From the NCBI GenBank assembly GCA_035503715.1, contig DATJTE010000221.1, positions 1-59,033 of the forward strand: DNA of 59,033 nt, written 5' to 3'. Position numbers and translations under genes: made by a program. The stretch is from OAS926 sp035503715. Lineage in GTDB: Bacteria; Pseudomonadota; Alphaproteobacteria; Rhizobiales; Rhizobiaceae. Every line of letters starts with the position of its first letter. Positions within the stretch are counted from its first letter, which is position 1. The notes beneath the pieces were generated by a model. The model made no database searches. It had not been told where the DNA came from and saw nothing but the letters and a program-made list of their open reading frames with translations. Positions 9,082 to 17,245 of this stretch are shown here, one piece after another.

Positions 9082-10323
9082 TTAAGCCTTTGAGATTTTC
9101 TTGAACGCGGCGACGGCGGCTGCGGAGAATGCCGCGTCGTTGATGTGGAGAGGCAGGCGCTCGACGGTCCGATTTTTCGTCTGCCGTACGGTTTTTTCGA
9201 TCGCGCCGAAGAGCGCTGCGTCGGCTTCGGGATCGAAAAAGGCGCCGCCTTCGATGTCGAGCGCGGACACGCCCTTTTCCGGGATGAGGAAGCAGACCGG
9301 ACCTTCGCAAGCGTTGAGCTTGTTGCCGATCCATTCGCCAATGGTGCGGCATTCATCCACCGTCGTGCGCATCAGCGTCACGTTCGGATTGTGCCGGTAG
9401 AACGTGCGGTCCTTGTACTTGTCCGGGATCGTCTCCGGCGCCCAGAAGTTGACCATGTCGAGTGCGCCGGCCGAGCCGACATAGGGCAATTTTGTTCGCG
9501 CGATCGCGCCAAAACGGTCCTCGGTCGCAGGCAAAACGCCGCCGAACAGATAATCGCAGACTTCGGTGGTGGTGATGTCGATAACGCCTGACAGCAGACC
9601 GCTCTCTGCGAGCTTCTCCATCGAGCGGCCGCCCGTGCCGGTGGCGTGGAAGACCATGCAATCATAGTCCGCCTTCAGCGCATCGACGATCGCGGTCACG
9701 CAGGTCGTGGTGACGCCGAACATGGTCAGGCCGAGCGCCGGTTTGCCCGCGGATTGCGGGGCAGGAGACCTTGCCATGCCTGCAATCGCCTGCGCGGCGT
9801 TGTGGAGCACGACGCGGGAAAGGCGGTTGAGGCCGGCCATGTCGGTGACCGACGGCATCATGACGATGTCGGAGACGTCGACATAAGGCGCGACGTCGCC
9901 GGATGCGAGCGTCGACACCATGATCTTCGGAACGCCGAGCGGCAGCGCGCGCATGCCTTTGGTGATGATCGACGTTCCACCGCCGCCGCCAATGCCGATC
10001 ACGCCGGCGATGTCGGTTCTGCTCGCGATGAAGCGGGCGAAGGCTTCGCCCATCGCAGTCACCGCCGCGCCGCGATCATTGCCGCCGAGTACCGCCTCCA
10101 CGCCCTTGGGATGATGCGCGGCGACGTTATTTGCTGCGATGTCCACCGCGATCGTCGGCGTGCGCGTACCGACGTCGACCCTCAGCGCATGCGCGCCGGC
10201 TTTCGCGACCGCATCGGCGAGATGGGCAAGCTCCTCGCCCTTGGTGTCGGCGGTGCCGACGACATAGACGGATTTTTCCGGAATGGGGAATCCTCCTGTC
10301 TTGCGAGCCTTCTCGACGGGCAT
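9082..10323 (-). CDS. Tm-1-like ATP-binding domain protein (UPF0261 family)
   Basis: A 413-residue protein of the UPF0261/Tm-1 family, named after the tomato resistance protein that binds tobamovirus replicase; the bacterial role is unknown. N-terminal features are VYVVGTADTKGEEL and the glycine-rich IGIGGGGGTSIITKGM, the C-terminal half has VFHATGTGGRSMEKLAESG. The annotated ATG at 10323 lacks a ribosome site and leaves only 33 bp to the divergent TetR start. Thirteen codons downstream an in-frame ATT (10284-10282) follows AGGAGG at ideal spacing, so translation may begin there. It heads the operon with the TIM-barrel and cupin genes and is probably controlled by the divergent TetR protein. 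Confidence 0.86.
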   Translation of the reverse strand: MPVEKARKTGGFPIPEKSVYVVGTADTKGEELAHLADAVAKAGAHALRVDVGTRTPTIAVDIAANNVAAHHPKGVEAVLGGNDRGAAVTAMGEAFARFIASRTDIAGVIGIGGGGGTSIITKGMRALPLGVPKIMVSTLASGDVAPYVDVSDIVMMPSVTDMAGLNRLSRVVLHNAAQAIAGMARSPAPQSAGKPALGLTMFGVTTTCVTAIVDALKADYDCMVFHATGTGGRSMEKLAESGLLSGVIDITTTEVCDYLFGGVLPATEDRFGAIARTKLPYVGSAGALDMVNFWAPETIPDKYKDRTFYRHNPNVTLMRTTVDECRTIGEWIGNKLNACEGPVCFLIPEKGVSALDIEGGAFFDPEADAALFGAIEKTVRQTKNRTVERLPLHINDAAFSAAAVAAFKKISKA

Positions 10324-10356
10324 TGCAAATTTTTGAGACGCGCGTATCGTATTGAT

Positions 10357-10989
10357 ATGGATGTCTCGCGTCAACTCGATGACACGGTGAATGCGCCGGA
10401 GAAGGGCCCGCGTGCCCGCACGCGGCGGCTGATGCTCGAAACGGCGACGCGGCTCATGCAATCGGGCGCGACGCCCTCGGTGAGCGAAGTGGCGGAAGCG
10501 GCGGAAGTTTCGCGCGCCACGGCCTATCGTTATTTCCCGAGCCAGGCGGCGCTTGTGCAGGCGGTCGTCGATGAGGCGCTCGGGCCGATCCTGACGTGGT
10601 CCTCTGGCTCGAAGGATGCCGGACGGCGCGTTGCCTCGCTGATCGACTCGTCCATGCCGCGCATCGAGGAGTTCGAGGCGACGTTCAAGGCGGCGCTCAA
10701 AATGTCGCTGGAGCAGTGGGCACAGCGCAAGGCCGGAACCTTGGGCGGCGAGCCCGAGTTCCGGCGCGGCCACCGCATCGATCTCCTGAAGGACGCGATC
10801 GCGCCGCTGGAGGAAAAGCTCGGCAAACGCCGCTTCGAAAAACTGGCGCAGGCGCTGTCGCTGATTTTCGGCGTCGAGGTGCTGATCGTACTGAAGGACA
10901 TTTGGGGTCTCGACCCCGAGGAGACGCGCCTGGTCGCGCGATGGGCGGCGAGTGCGCTTGTCGAGGCGGCAATGAGGGAGGCAGCCTAG
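10357..10989 (+). CDS. TetR-family transcriptional regulator
   Basis: A 210-residue regulator with an N-terminal HTH: ETATRLMQSGA, then VSEVAEAAEVSRATAYRYF with the recognition helix at about residues 47-66, and a variable ligand domain. It is divergent from the Tm-1-like operon with at most 75 bp between the coding regions, so it very likely represses that operon and itself from a shared site. The ligand is unknown. ATG 10357 was chosen because it is the first start that does not read through the antisense gene. Confidence 0.88.
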   Translation: MDVSRQLDDTVNAPEKGPRARTRRLMLETATRLMQSGATPSVSEVAEAAEVSRATAYRYFPSQAALVQAVVDEALGPILTWSSGSKDAGRRVASLIDSSMPRIEEFEATFKAALKMSLEQWAQRKAGTLGGEPEFRRGHRIDLLKDAIAPLEEKLGKRRFEKLAQALSLIFGVEVLIVLKDIWGLDPEETRLVARWAASALVEAAMREAA

Positions 10990-11005
10990 GGAGACAAGCA
11001 AAGAC

Positions 11006-11100
11006 AAATGTCGGAAGGTCGCGAACTGGCTAGACCAGATTGCCGTCATGACGCGCTGAGCGAGCCGCGCTTTGACGGTATCCGCGCACGTCCGACATTT
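11006..11100. repeat. Nested inverted repeats downstream of the TetR gene
   Basis: The 391-bp gap 10990-11380 has no gene. Its first part carries two nested inverted repeats: an outer perfect 10-bp pair AAATGTCGGA (11006-11015) with TCCGACATTT (11091-11100), and an inner pair CCGTCA (11043-11048) with TGACGG (11073-11078), with GCGC pairs inside. A transcript would fold into a long interrupted stem. There is no U-run, so it is not a standard terminator for the TetR gene, though it may end or stabilise that transcript. The rest of the gap holds the operator-promoter below and a leader of about 170 nt with a strong AGGGAGGAA ribosome site. Confidence 0.6.
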
Positions 11101-11177
11101 GAACTGAAGTGAACGAAAATGAAGAATCTTCGCCAGTTTCCTCGCCGGCTTGTGACAAACTGATGGGAAGAAAGGTC

Positions 11178-11207
11178 TTGACGGAACTTCGGCATTGGTA
11201 ATACCAG
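11178..11207 (+). promoter_or_regulatory. Predicted promoter with GntR-type operator before the sugar ABC operon
   Basis: A -35-like TTGACG (11178-11183) is followed by a near-perfect palindrome TTGGTAATACCAG (11195-11207) that overlaps the position of the -10 (TAATAC, 11199-11204, spacer 15). The form TTGGT-N3-ACCAG is typical of FCD-subfamily GntR regulators and recurs twice at 25.17 and 25.35 kb, where the second copy has the same TTGGT-to-TTGACG arrangement. Binding here would block RNA polymerase. Promoter elements are judged by eye. Confidence 0.65.
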
Positions 11208-11380
11208 TTCGGGTTGGGAGGAGCGGTTTCGGCTGTAGCGCCTAAATCGTTTTGAGGTCGGTCGGACGCTGGGAGACCAGAGAGCCAAGGCCGGCAAAGC
11301 GGCGACGAAGAACTACCTGGCCGGCGCGACATCCGCTGGTCGCATGAAACGGTAGGAATGCGCACTAGGGAGGAACTCAT

Positions 11381-12670
11381 ATGCGCAAGAAACTGACCGG
11401 CATTCTTGCCGGTATAGGCTTTACGCTTGCAGGCGGGACGTCCGCCTTCTCGCAGGAACTGACCATTTTCTGGGCCGAATGGGATCCGGCGAACTACCTG
11501 CAGGAACTCGTTAACGACTACACGGCCGAGACCGGCGTCACCGTCACGGTCGAAACGACGCCATGGGGCGATTTCCAGACCAAGACCTTCGCCGAGCTCA
11601 ACGCCAAGGGCGATGCCTACGACCTGGTCGTTGGCGACAGCCAGTGGCTGGGCGCCGCCTCGACCGGCGGCCACTATGTCGATCTGTCGAAGTTCATCAC
11701 CGACAACGGCGTCGACAAGTCCTTCGTACCGGCCACGCTGCAGTATTATTCGCTCTATGAAGGAAAGTACTGGTCGGTGCCGCTGGAAGGCGACGCCAAC
11801 GGCTGGGCCTACCGCAAGGACTGGTTTGAGAACCCCGAGGAAATGGCCGCGTTCAAGGCCAAGTACGGCTACGATCTCGGCGTTCCGAAGAACTACAAGG
11901 AACTGATCGACATCGCCGAGTTCTTCACCCGGCCGGACAAAAACATGTACGGCGTCGCGCTCTATACGCAGACCGCGTATGACGCGATGGCCATGGGTGT
12001 CGAGCAGACCATCTTCACCTGGGGCGGCGACCTTGGCGACTACGCCAACAAGAAGGTCGAGGGCATCCTCAACTCGGCGCAGAACGTCGAGGCGCTTGAG
12101 GCTTATCGCAAGCTCTACACCTTCACGCCTCCGAACTGGACGCAGGCATTCTTCGCCGAGAACAACCAGGCCTTCACCGAAGGCCTCGTGGCGATGAACA
12201 TGAACTACTTCGCGTTCTTCCCGGCGCTGGCCAACGAGGCGTCGAACCCGCACGCGAAGAACACCGGCTACTTCGCCAACCCGCCCGGACCGAACGGCAA
12301 TCAGCATGCCGCTCTCGGCGGCCAGGGCATCTCGGTGATCAGCTACAGCAAGAACCAGGAAGAGGCGATGAAATTCCTCCAGTGGTTCATCCGCGACGAC
12401 GTCCAGAAGAAGTGGGCTGAGCTCGGCGGCTATACGTGCAGCGCAGCGGTGCTGGGCTCGGACGAGTTCCTCAACGCGACGCCCTACAACCGTGCGTTCG
12501 CCGACAGCATGAAGATCGTCAAGGACTTCTGGGCCGTGCCGGTCTTCGCCGACCTGCTGTTCCAGATGAATGACCGCCTGCACCCCTACATCACTACGGG
12601 TCAGGGGACGGCCAAGGAAGCGCTCGACGCGCTCGCCAAGGAATGGGAAGCGACGCTCTCCAAGTCCTAA
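11381..12670 (+). CDS. CUT1-type sugar ABC transporter, substrate-binding protein
   Basis: A 429-residue periplasmic binding protein. Residues 1-25 form a signal peptide (Lys-rich start, hydrophobic core, ASAFSQ-like cleavage region), followed by LTIFWAEWDPANYLQELVND, the start of a type 1 extracellular solute-binding domain related to maltose and sugar-alcohol binding proteins. It is the first gene of the operon 11381-16996 and has a strong GGAGGA site. A 12-bp hairpin lies behind it, as is usual where the binding protein must be made in excess over the permeases. The sugar is not evident; the shared operator points to the same substrate as the catabolic genes at 21-28 kb. Confidence 0.9.
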   Translation: MRKKLTGILAGIGFTLAGGTSAFSQELTIFWAEWDPANYLQELVNDYTAETGVTVTVETTPWGDFQTKTFAELNAKGDAYDLVVGDSQWLGAASTGGHYVDLSKFITDNGVDKSFVPATLQYYSLYEGKYWSVPLEGDANGWAYRKDWFENPEEMAAFKAKYGYDLGVPKNYKELIDIAEFFTRPDKNMYGVALYTQTAYDAMAMGVEQTIFTWGGDLGDYANKKVEGILNSAQNVEALEAYRKLYTFTPPNWTQAFFAENNQAFTEGLVAMNMNYFAFFPALANEASNPHAKNTGYFANPPGPNGNQHAALGGQGISVISYSKNQEEAMKFLQWFIRDDVQKKWAELGGYTCSAAVLGSDEFLNATPYNRAFADSMKIVKDFWAVPVFADLLFQMNDRLHPYITTGQGTAKEALDALAKEWEATLSKS

Positions 12671-12692
12671 GCGCATAGCAACAACCAACAGC

Positions 12693-12719
12693 CGGGCCGG
12701 AGGCCATGCCTCCGGCCCG
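12693..12719 (+). repeat. Intercistronic hairpin after the binding-protein gene
   Basis: A perfect 12-bp stem (12693-12704 with 12708-12719) closes on a 3-nt loop CAT. There is no T-run behind it, so it should act as an mRNA 3' stabiliser and partial terminator that lowers permease expression compared with the binding protein, as known for many ABC operons. Confidence 0.75.
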
Positions 12720-12747
12720 CTCCATAAGAAGACCATAGGGGATATCG

Positions 12748-13644
12748 TTGGCAGTTCTCACGACGCTCGACCCTCGCTCGCGGGCCGCCGCTCGCGGCTG
12801 GAGCGATCTCACCATCCGCAACGCGTTCATCCTGCCGACGATCGCGTTCCTCGTCATCTTCAACATCTTCCCGCTGGTCTATTCGCTCGGCTTTTCGTTC
12901 ACCGAGTACCGCGCATCGCTCAACCGGCCGGCTGAATTCGTGGGCTTGCGCAACTATTACGAACTGCTCTCCGATCCCGGCGTGTGGTCCAATTTCACCA
13001 TCACCGCTCAGTATGTGATCCTGTCGGTCGGCGGCCAGATGATCGTCGGTTTCGGGCTGGCCCTGCTGCTCAACCGCGAGTTCCCGTTCAAGGGCCTGGT
13101 GACGACGCTGCTGATGCTGCCGATGATGCTGTCGCCGGCCGTGGTCGGCCTGTTCTGGAAGCTGCTCTACGACCCGTCGTGGGGCCCGGTGAACTATGCG
13201 CTCGGGCTCGGCAAGTTCGAATGGCTGGGCAACCCGACCAACGCGCTGATCGCGACCGCGCTGACCGATATCTGGATGTGGTCGCCCTTTGTGATGCTCC
13301 TGTCGCTCGCCGGGCTTTCCGCTGTGCCGAAGCATCTTTATGAGGCCGCCGCGATCGACAGGGCGGGGTGGTGGTACACCTTCCGCCGCATCACGCTGCC
13401 GCTGGTAGCGCCACTGCTTTTGATCGCGCTGATTTTCCGCACCATGGAAGCCTTCAAGGCGTTCGACCTGCCGTTCGTGATGAGCACTGCGAGCGTCGAG
13501 ACGGTGGCGATCCGCCTCTATCAGATGGCCTTCCAGGGCTGGGACACAGGCCGCGCCTCAGCGCTGGCCTACATCGTGCTCCTCGTTGTGCTGGCGATCA
13601 CCAACATCTACGTCAAATACCTCAACAAAGTGAAGGAGCGCTGA
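12748..13644 (+). CDS. Sugar ABC transporter permease 1 (MalF-like)
   Basis: A 298-residue inner-membrane permease with six predicted transmembrane segments, the first around residues 27-51. The cytoplasmic EAA loop, which docks on the ATPase, reads YEAAAIDRAGWWYTFRRITLP. It begins at TTG 12748 behind AGGGGA; no ATG gives the full first helix region. It ends 1 nt before the second permease gene, so the two are co-translated partners forming the heterodimeric channel. Confidence 0.9.
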   Translation: MAVLTTLDPRSRAAARGWSDLTIRNAFILPTIAFLVIFNIFPLVYSLGFSFTEYRASLNRPAEFVGLRNYYELLSDPGVWSNFTITAQYVILSVGGQMIVGFGLALLLNREFPFKGLVTTLLMLPMMLSPAVVGLFWKLLYDPSWGPVNYALGLGKFEWLGNPTNALIATALTDIWMWSPFVMLLSLAGLSAVPKHLYEAAAIDRAGWWYTFRRITLPLVAPLLLIALIFRTMEAFKAFDLPFVMSTASVETVAIRLYQMAFQGWDTGRASALAYIVLLVVLAITNIYVKYLNKVKER

Positions 13645-13645
13645 G

Positions 13646-14602
13646 ATGGCTGCTGTCACTTCACGCGGAGAGCGGATCGGCCGGCCAATCGCCATCGTCG
13701 CGATCATCCTCGCCACCATTGTCTTTCTTGCGCCGATCTACTGGATCGCCTCGACCGCTTTCAAGCCGCGCGCGGTCGCAACCTCGGTGCCGCCGACCGT
13801 CGTCTTCACGCCTGAGGTCACGCCCTTCGTCAAGCTGATGACACGGCGGGTGCAGCTCAAGGAGCCGGTCACGCCGGAGGTCTATGAGGCGGCGCCCTGG
13901 TGGGAGAAGCTGATCTATGATGGCGGCGAGCGTGTGCTGAAGGTGAATGGCGAGCCGCAGCTCAGCCAGTATCCCAACCGCTTCATGAACAGCCTGATCG
14001 TCGCCATCGTTTCGACCGCGCTGGCGGTGGGCATGGGGACGATCACGGCCTACGGATTCTCGCGCTTCAAGATGAAGGGCGAGGGGGACCTGCTCTTCTT
14101 CATCCTGTCGACGCGCATGCTGCCACCGATCGTCGTCGCGATTCCGATGTTCCTCATGTACCGGCAGGTTGGCCTGACAGATACGCATGTCGGACTGATC
14201 ATCCTCTACACGGCGTTCAACCTGTCCTTCTCCGTATGGCTGATGAAGGGCTTCATGGATGAGATACCGAAGGAATATGAGGAAGCGGCCCTCGTCGACG
14301 GCTACACGCGCATGCAAGCCTTCTTCAAGATCGTGCTGCCGGAAGCGGCGACGGGCATTGCGGCTACTGCGGTGTTCTGCTTCATCACGGCGTGGAACGA
14401 GTATGCATTCGCGCTGATCATGACCAACCGGCGCGCGCAGACCGCACCGCCTTTCATCCCGAGCCAGATCGGCTCAGGCTTGCCGGAATGGACGGTGATC
14501 GCCGCCGGCACGTTCCTGTTCCTGCTGCCGGTCGCGATCTTCACCTTCATGCTGCGCAACCACCTGCTGCGCGGCGTCACCTTCGGAGCGATCCGCAAAT
14601 GA
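13646..14602 (+). CDS. Sugar ABC transporter permease 2 (MalG-like)
   Basis: A 318-residue permease with the EAA loop YEEAALVDGYTRMQAFFKIVLP. Compared with most MalG proteins it carries an extra periplasmic stretch of some 70 residues between the first and second transmembrane segments (about residues 45-115, containing charged and Trp-rich sequence). Such insertions occur in sugar-alcohol transporters of rhizobia. Its stop overlaps the next start (ATGA at 14599-14602). Confidence 0.9.
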   Translation: MAAVTSRGERIGRPIAIVAIILATIVFLAPIYWIASTAFKPRAVATSVPPTVVFTPEVTPFVKLMTRRVQLKEPVTPEVYEAAPWWEKLIYDGGERVLKVNGEPQLSQYPNRFMNSLIVAIVSTALAVGMGTITAYGFSRFKMKGEGDLLFFILSTRMLPPIVVAIPMFLMYRQVGLTDTHVGLIILYTAFNLSFSVWLMKGFMDEIPKEYEEAALVDGYTRMQAFFKIVLPEAATGIAATAVFCFITAWNEYAFALIMTNRRAQTAPPFIPSQIGSGLPEWTVIAAGTFLFLLPVAIFTFMLRNHLLRGVTFGAIRK

Positions 14603-14811
14603 TCAGGAGCGCCACACTCCAGCGGATCGCAGAGGTTGTGATGGTGCTTGGCATCCTCGCGCTCTGCCAACCGTGGAATTTCTTCCTGCACCGCTACAGC
14701 GTGACGATCATCCTGATCGGGCTCGTCACTTTCATGCTGACCAACTGGTTCGGCTCGAAAGTCGTCGAGGACGACGACGATGCGCCGCGCGCGCCGGAGG
14801 GCCATCCGTGA
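14599..14811 (+). CDS. Small two-helix membrane protein in the ABC operon
   Basis: A 70-residue protein with two hydrophobic segments (about residues 12-27 and 33-50) joined by a short PWNFFLHRYS turn and ending in an acidic tail VEDDDDAP. It overlaps the permease gene by 4 nt (ATGA) and the first ATPase gene by 4 nt (GTGA), so it is translated with the transporter. I do not recognise a named family. Similar small proteins sit at this spot in related sugar-alcohol ABC operons, where they may be assembly or regulatory subunits; that role is inferred. Confidence 0.75.
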   Translation: MIRSATLQRIAEVVMVLGILALCQPWNFFLHRYSVTIILIGLVTFMLTNWFGSKVVEDDDDAPRAPEGHP

Positions 14812-15917
14812 CCCAGATCGAACTCCGCGGCGTGCAGAAATTCTTCGGACCGAACCAGGTCATGAAGGACGTCAATCTCAAGATCTCCGACAATGAGTTC
14901 ATCGTGCTGCTTGGCCCCTCAGGCTGCGGCAAGACGACGACGCTGCGCGCCATTGCCGGCCTTGAGACGATCGACGAAGGCGACATCCTGATCGACGGCA
15001 AGGCGGTGCAGCACCTGAAATGCTCGAACCGCGATATCGCTATGGTGTTCCAGTCGTTCTCGCTCTATCCGCACCTCACCGTGTTCGAGAACATCGCCTT
15101 TCCGCTGCGCGCGACGCGCATGAGCAAGGCCGATGTCGACACTGCGGTCGGCGCGGTGGCGAAAATCCTGCGTATCACCGACCTGCTCGACAAACGGCCA
15201 TCGGCGCTGTCGGGCGGCGACATGCAGCGCGTCGCGATCGGCCGCGCGCTGGTGCGGCAGCCGAAGGCGATGCTCATGGACGAGCCGATCGGCGCGCTCG
15301 ACGCCAAACTGCGCGAGGACATGCGCGCGGAGATCAAGCGGCTGCATCTGAAGCAAGGATCGACCACGATCTACGTGACGCACGACCAGATCGAGGCGAT
15401 GAGCCTGGCTGATCGCATCGTCATCATGAATGATGGGCTCATCCAACAGGACGACACGCCGGAAGAGGTTTACGCGCATCCCGCGAATTTGTTCGTGGCA
15501 CGCTTCGTCGGCAGCCCCGTGATGAACATCATCGACGCCTCGGTCGCGGCCAATGGCAGCGGCGCGAAGGTGACAGTGAAGGGTGCGGCGGAAGGTTTTG
15601 CGTTTCCCGGTGAGCTCACGGGCAGACTGGATGCCGCGAACGGCAGGGCCGGCCAACTGGCGCTCGGCGTCAGGCCCGAAGGCGTGTTCGTCTCGCGCGA
15701 GAAGCAGGACGGCTATCTGCCGGTCGAGGCGCACATCATCGAGCCGCTCGGTGCCTACGACATCGTCGATTTGAAGGTGGGCTCGGAGATCTTGCGGGCG
15801 CGAACGCGCTCGGGCTTCGTGCCTGGCCCAGGCGAACAGGTGTTTGCGCGCGTCGATCCCGCGCAGGCTCATTTCTTCGACACGGGAAGCGGCAATTCGC
15901 TGGGGGTGCGCCTCTGA
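14808..15917 (+). CDS. Sugar ABC transporter ATP-binding protein 1
   Basis: A 369-residue UgpC/MalK-type ATPase. Walker A is GPSGCGKTT (about residues 37-45), the signature is LSGGDMQR, Walker B AMLMDEP, and the H-loop YVTHD. A C-terminal regulatory OB-fold (about residues 235-369) is present. The signature has Asp in place of the usual Gln (LSGGQ). GTG 14808 is the start, in a GTGA overlap with the small membrane gene. A second, different ATPase follows directly, so the working transporter probably uses an ATPase heterodimer. Confidence 0.93.
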   Translation: MTQIELRGVQKFFGPNQVMKDVNLKISDNEFIVLLGPSGCGKTTTLRAIAGLETIDEGDILIDGKAVQHLKCSNRDIAMVFQSFSLYPHLTVFENIAFPLRATRMSKADVDTAVGAVAKILRITDLLDKRPSALSGGDMQRVAIGRALVRQPKAMLMDEPIGALDAKLREDMRAEIKRLHLKQGSTTIYVTHDQIEAMSLADRIVIMNDGLIQQDDTPEEVYAHPANLFVARFVGSPVMNIIDASVAANGSGAKVTVKGAAEGFAFPGELTGRLDAANGRAGQLALGVRPEGVFVSREKQDGYLPVEAHIIEPLGAYDIVDLKVGSEILRARTRSGFVPGPGEQVFARVDPAQAHFFDTGSGNSLGVRL

Positions 15918-16996
15918 TGGCCCACATCCAGCTTAAGAACATCACCAAGAAGTTCGGCAACCATACCGCGCTCGCAGACTTGAATCTCGACATTGCGGAT
16001 GGCGAATTCTTCGTGCTGCTCGGCGAGACGGGCGCCGGCAAGACGACGACGCTGCGCCTTGTCGCCGGCCTCGAAAAGCCGACCTCCGGCCAGGTGTTCA
16101 TCGACGGCGTCGACGTGGCTGACTGGGGCGCGGCCGAACGCGACGTGGCCTTGGTCCTGCAGCAATATTCGCTCTATCCGCGCTACACGGTGCGGGAGAA
16201 CCTCGAGTTCCCGCTGAAGCCGAAGATCCGCCGAATACCCGATGCCGAGATCGCCGAGCGGGTCGCGCGCGTCGCAAAGACGCTGCGCATCGAGCACCTG
16301 CTCGATCGCAAGACGGACCGCCTGTCGGGCGGCGAGATGCAGCGCGTCTCGATCGGCCGCGCGATCGTGCGCAAGCCGCGCGTCTTCCTAATGGACGAGC
16401 CACTCTCGGCGCTCGACGCGAAGCTGCGCGAAGCGCTACGCACCGAACTCAAGAACATCCAGATGAATCTCGGCCAGACCTTCCTGTTCGTGACGCACGA
16501 CCAGATCGAGGCGATGTCGATGGGCGACAAGGTGGCGGTGCTCAACCACGGCCGCATCGTCCAGCAGGGCACGCCGCAAGAGATATACAACAACCCGCGC
16601 GATACGTTCGTGGCGAGCTTCGTCGGTTCGCCGCCGATGAATCTGATCGACGGCAGGCTGGCCGGCGGCAGGGCGGTTATCCAGCCGACATCATTCGAAC
16701 TCCCCTATGCCGGGACAGTGAACGGCCAGGCGGCAGACCGGGCGCTGACCTTCGGCATTCGTCCGGAGGATGTCTTCCTCGAGAGCGGCGCGCCGGTCGA
16801 GGCACGTGTGCATGACGTCGAAAATCACGGCGTGGAGAAGATCGTGACGCTGCGCGTCGGCGACGCGATGCTGCGCGCCACGGTTCCGGCCCGCACCCAG
16901 GTCGCCATCGAGGATGCCGTACGATTCGGCTGGAATCCGGAGAAAGTGGCGCTGTTCGATCGCGGCACGGGGGTCAGCCTCAGGCATTCCGCCTAG
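15917..16996 (+). CDS. Sugar ABC transporter ATP-binding protein 2
   Basis: A 359-residue UgpC/MalK-type ATPase with Walker A GETGAGKTT, signature LSGGEMQR, Walker B VFLMDEP and H-loop FVTHD, plus a C-terminal OB-fold domain. Thr follows Glu in the Walker A where most MalK proteins have PSG. Its start shares one base with the previous stop (TGATG at 15915-15919). It is the last gene of the operon; a large inverted repeat lies 125 nt downstream. Confidence 0.93.
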   Translation: MAHIQLKNITKKFGNHTALADLNLDIADGEFFVLLGETGAGKTTTLRLVAGLEKPTSGQVFIDGVDVADWGAAERDVALVLQQYSLYPRYTVRENLEFPLKPKIRRIPDAEIAERVARVAKTLRIEHLLDRKTDRLSGGEMQRVSIGRAIVRKPRVFLMDEPLSALDAKLREALRTELKNIQMNLGQTFLFVTHDQIEAMSMGDKVAVLNHGRIVQQGTPQEIYNNPRDTFVASFVGSPPMNLIDGRLAGGRAVIQPTSFELPYAGTVNGQAADRALTFGIRPEDVFLESGAPVEARVHDVENHGVEKIVTLRVGDAMLRATVPARTQVAIEDAVRFGWNPEKVALFDRGTGVSLRHSA

Positions 16997-17120
16997 AGCT
17001 GTTCACCGTTTCTTCGAAACGCCGACCCGCTCGATCGCAATTCCGGAGGCAGAAACGCTTACCGTCTGCTGGAATTGCTCCAGGCAGCCGAGCCTATTTT
17101 TGCAGGGAACGTACAAAACA

Positions 17121-17178
17121 TGCGGGGCCTGTGGTCGGCGACATGCCCCCGCACGCCCCAAATGCCGACCACAGGCCC
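17121..17178. repeat. 15-bp inverted repeat with a competing hairpin, between convergent genes
   Basis: A perfect 15-bp pair (17125-17139 with 17164-17178, arm GGGCCTGTGGTCGGC) encloses a 24-nt loop. A second pair, TGCGGGG (17121-17127) with CCCCGCA (17147-17153), overlaps the left arm, so the two folds exclude each other. It lies between the end of the ABC operon and the convergent LuxR gene and is not followed by a clear T-run on either strand. It may be a bidirectional, Rho-assisted terminator or a protein-binding palindrome. Confidence 0.7.
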
Positions 17179-17245
17179 GGTTGTATTCATCATGCTTTCC
17201 ATGCCGTCCGCATGATCAATTTTGACTATGCGGACAAATTTTTTC

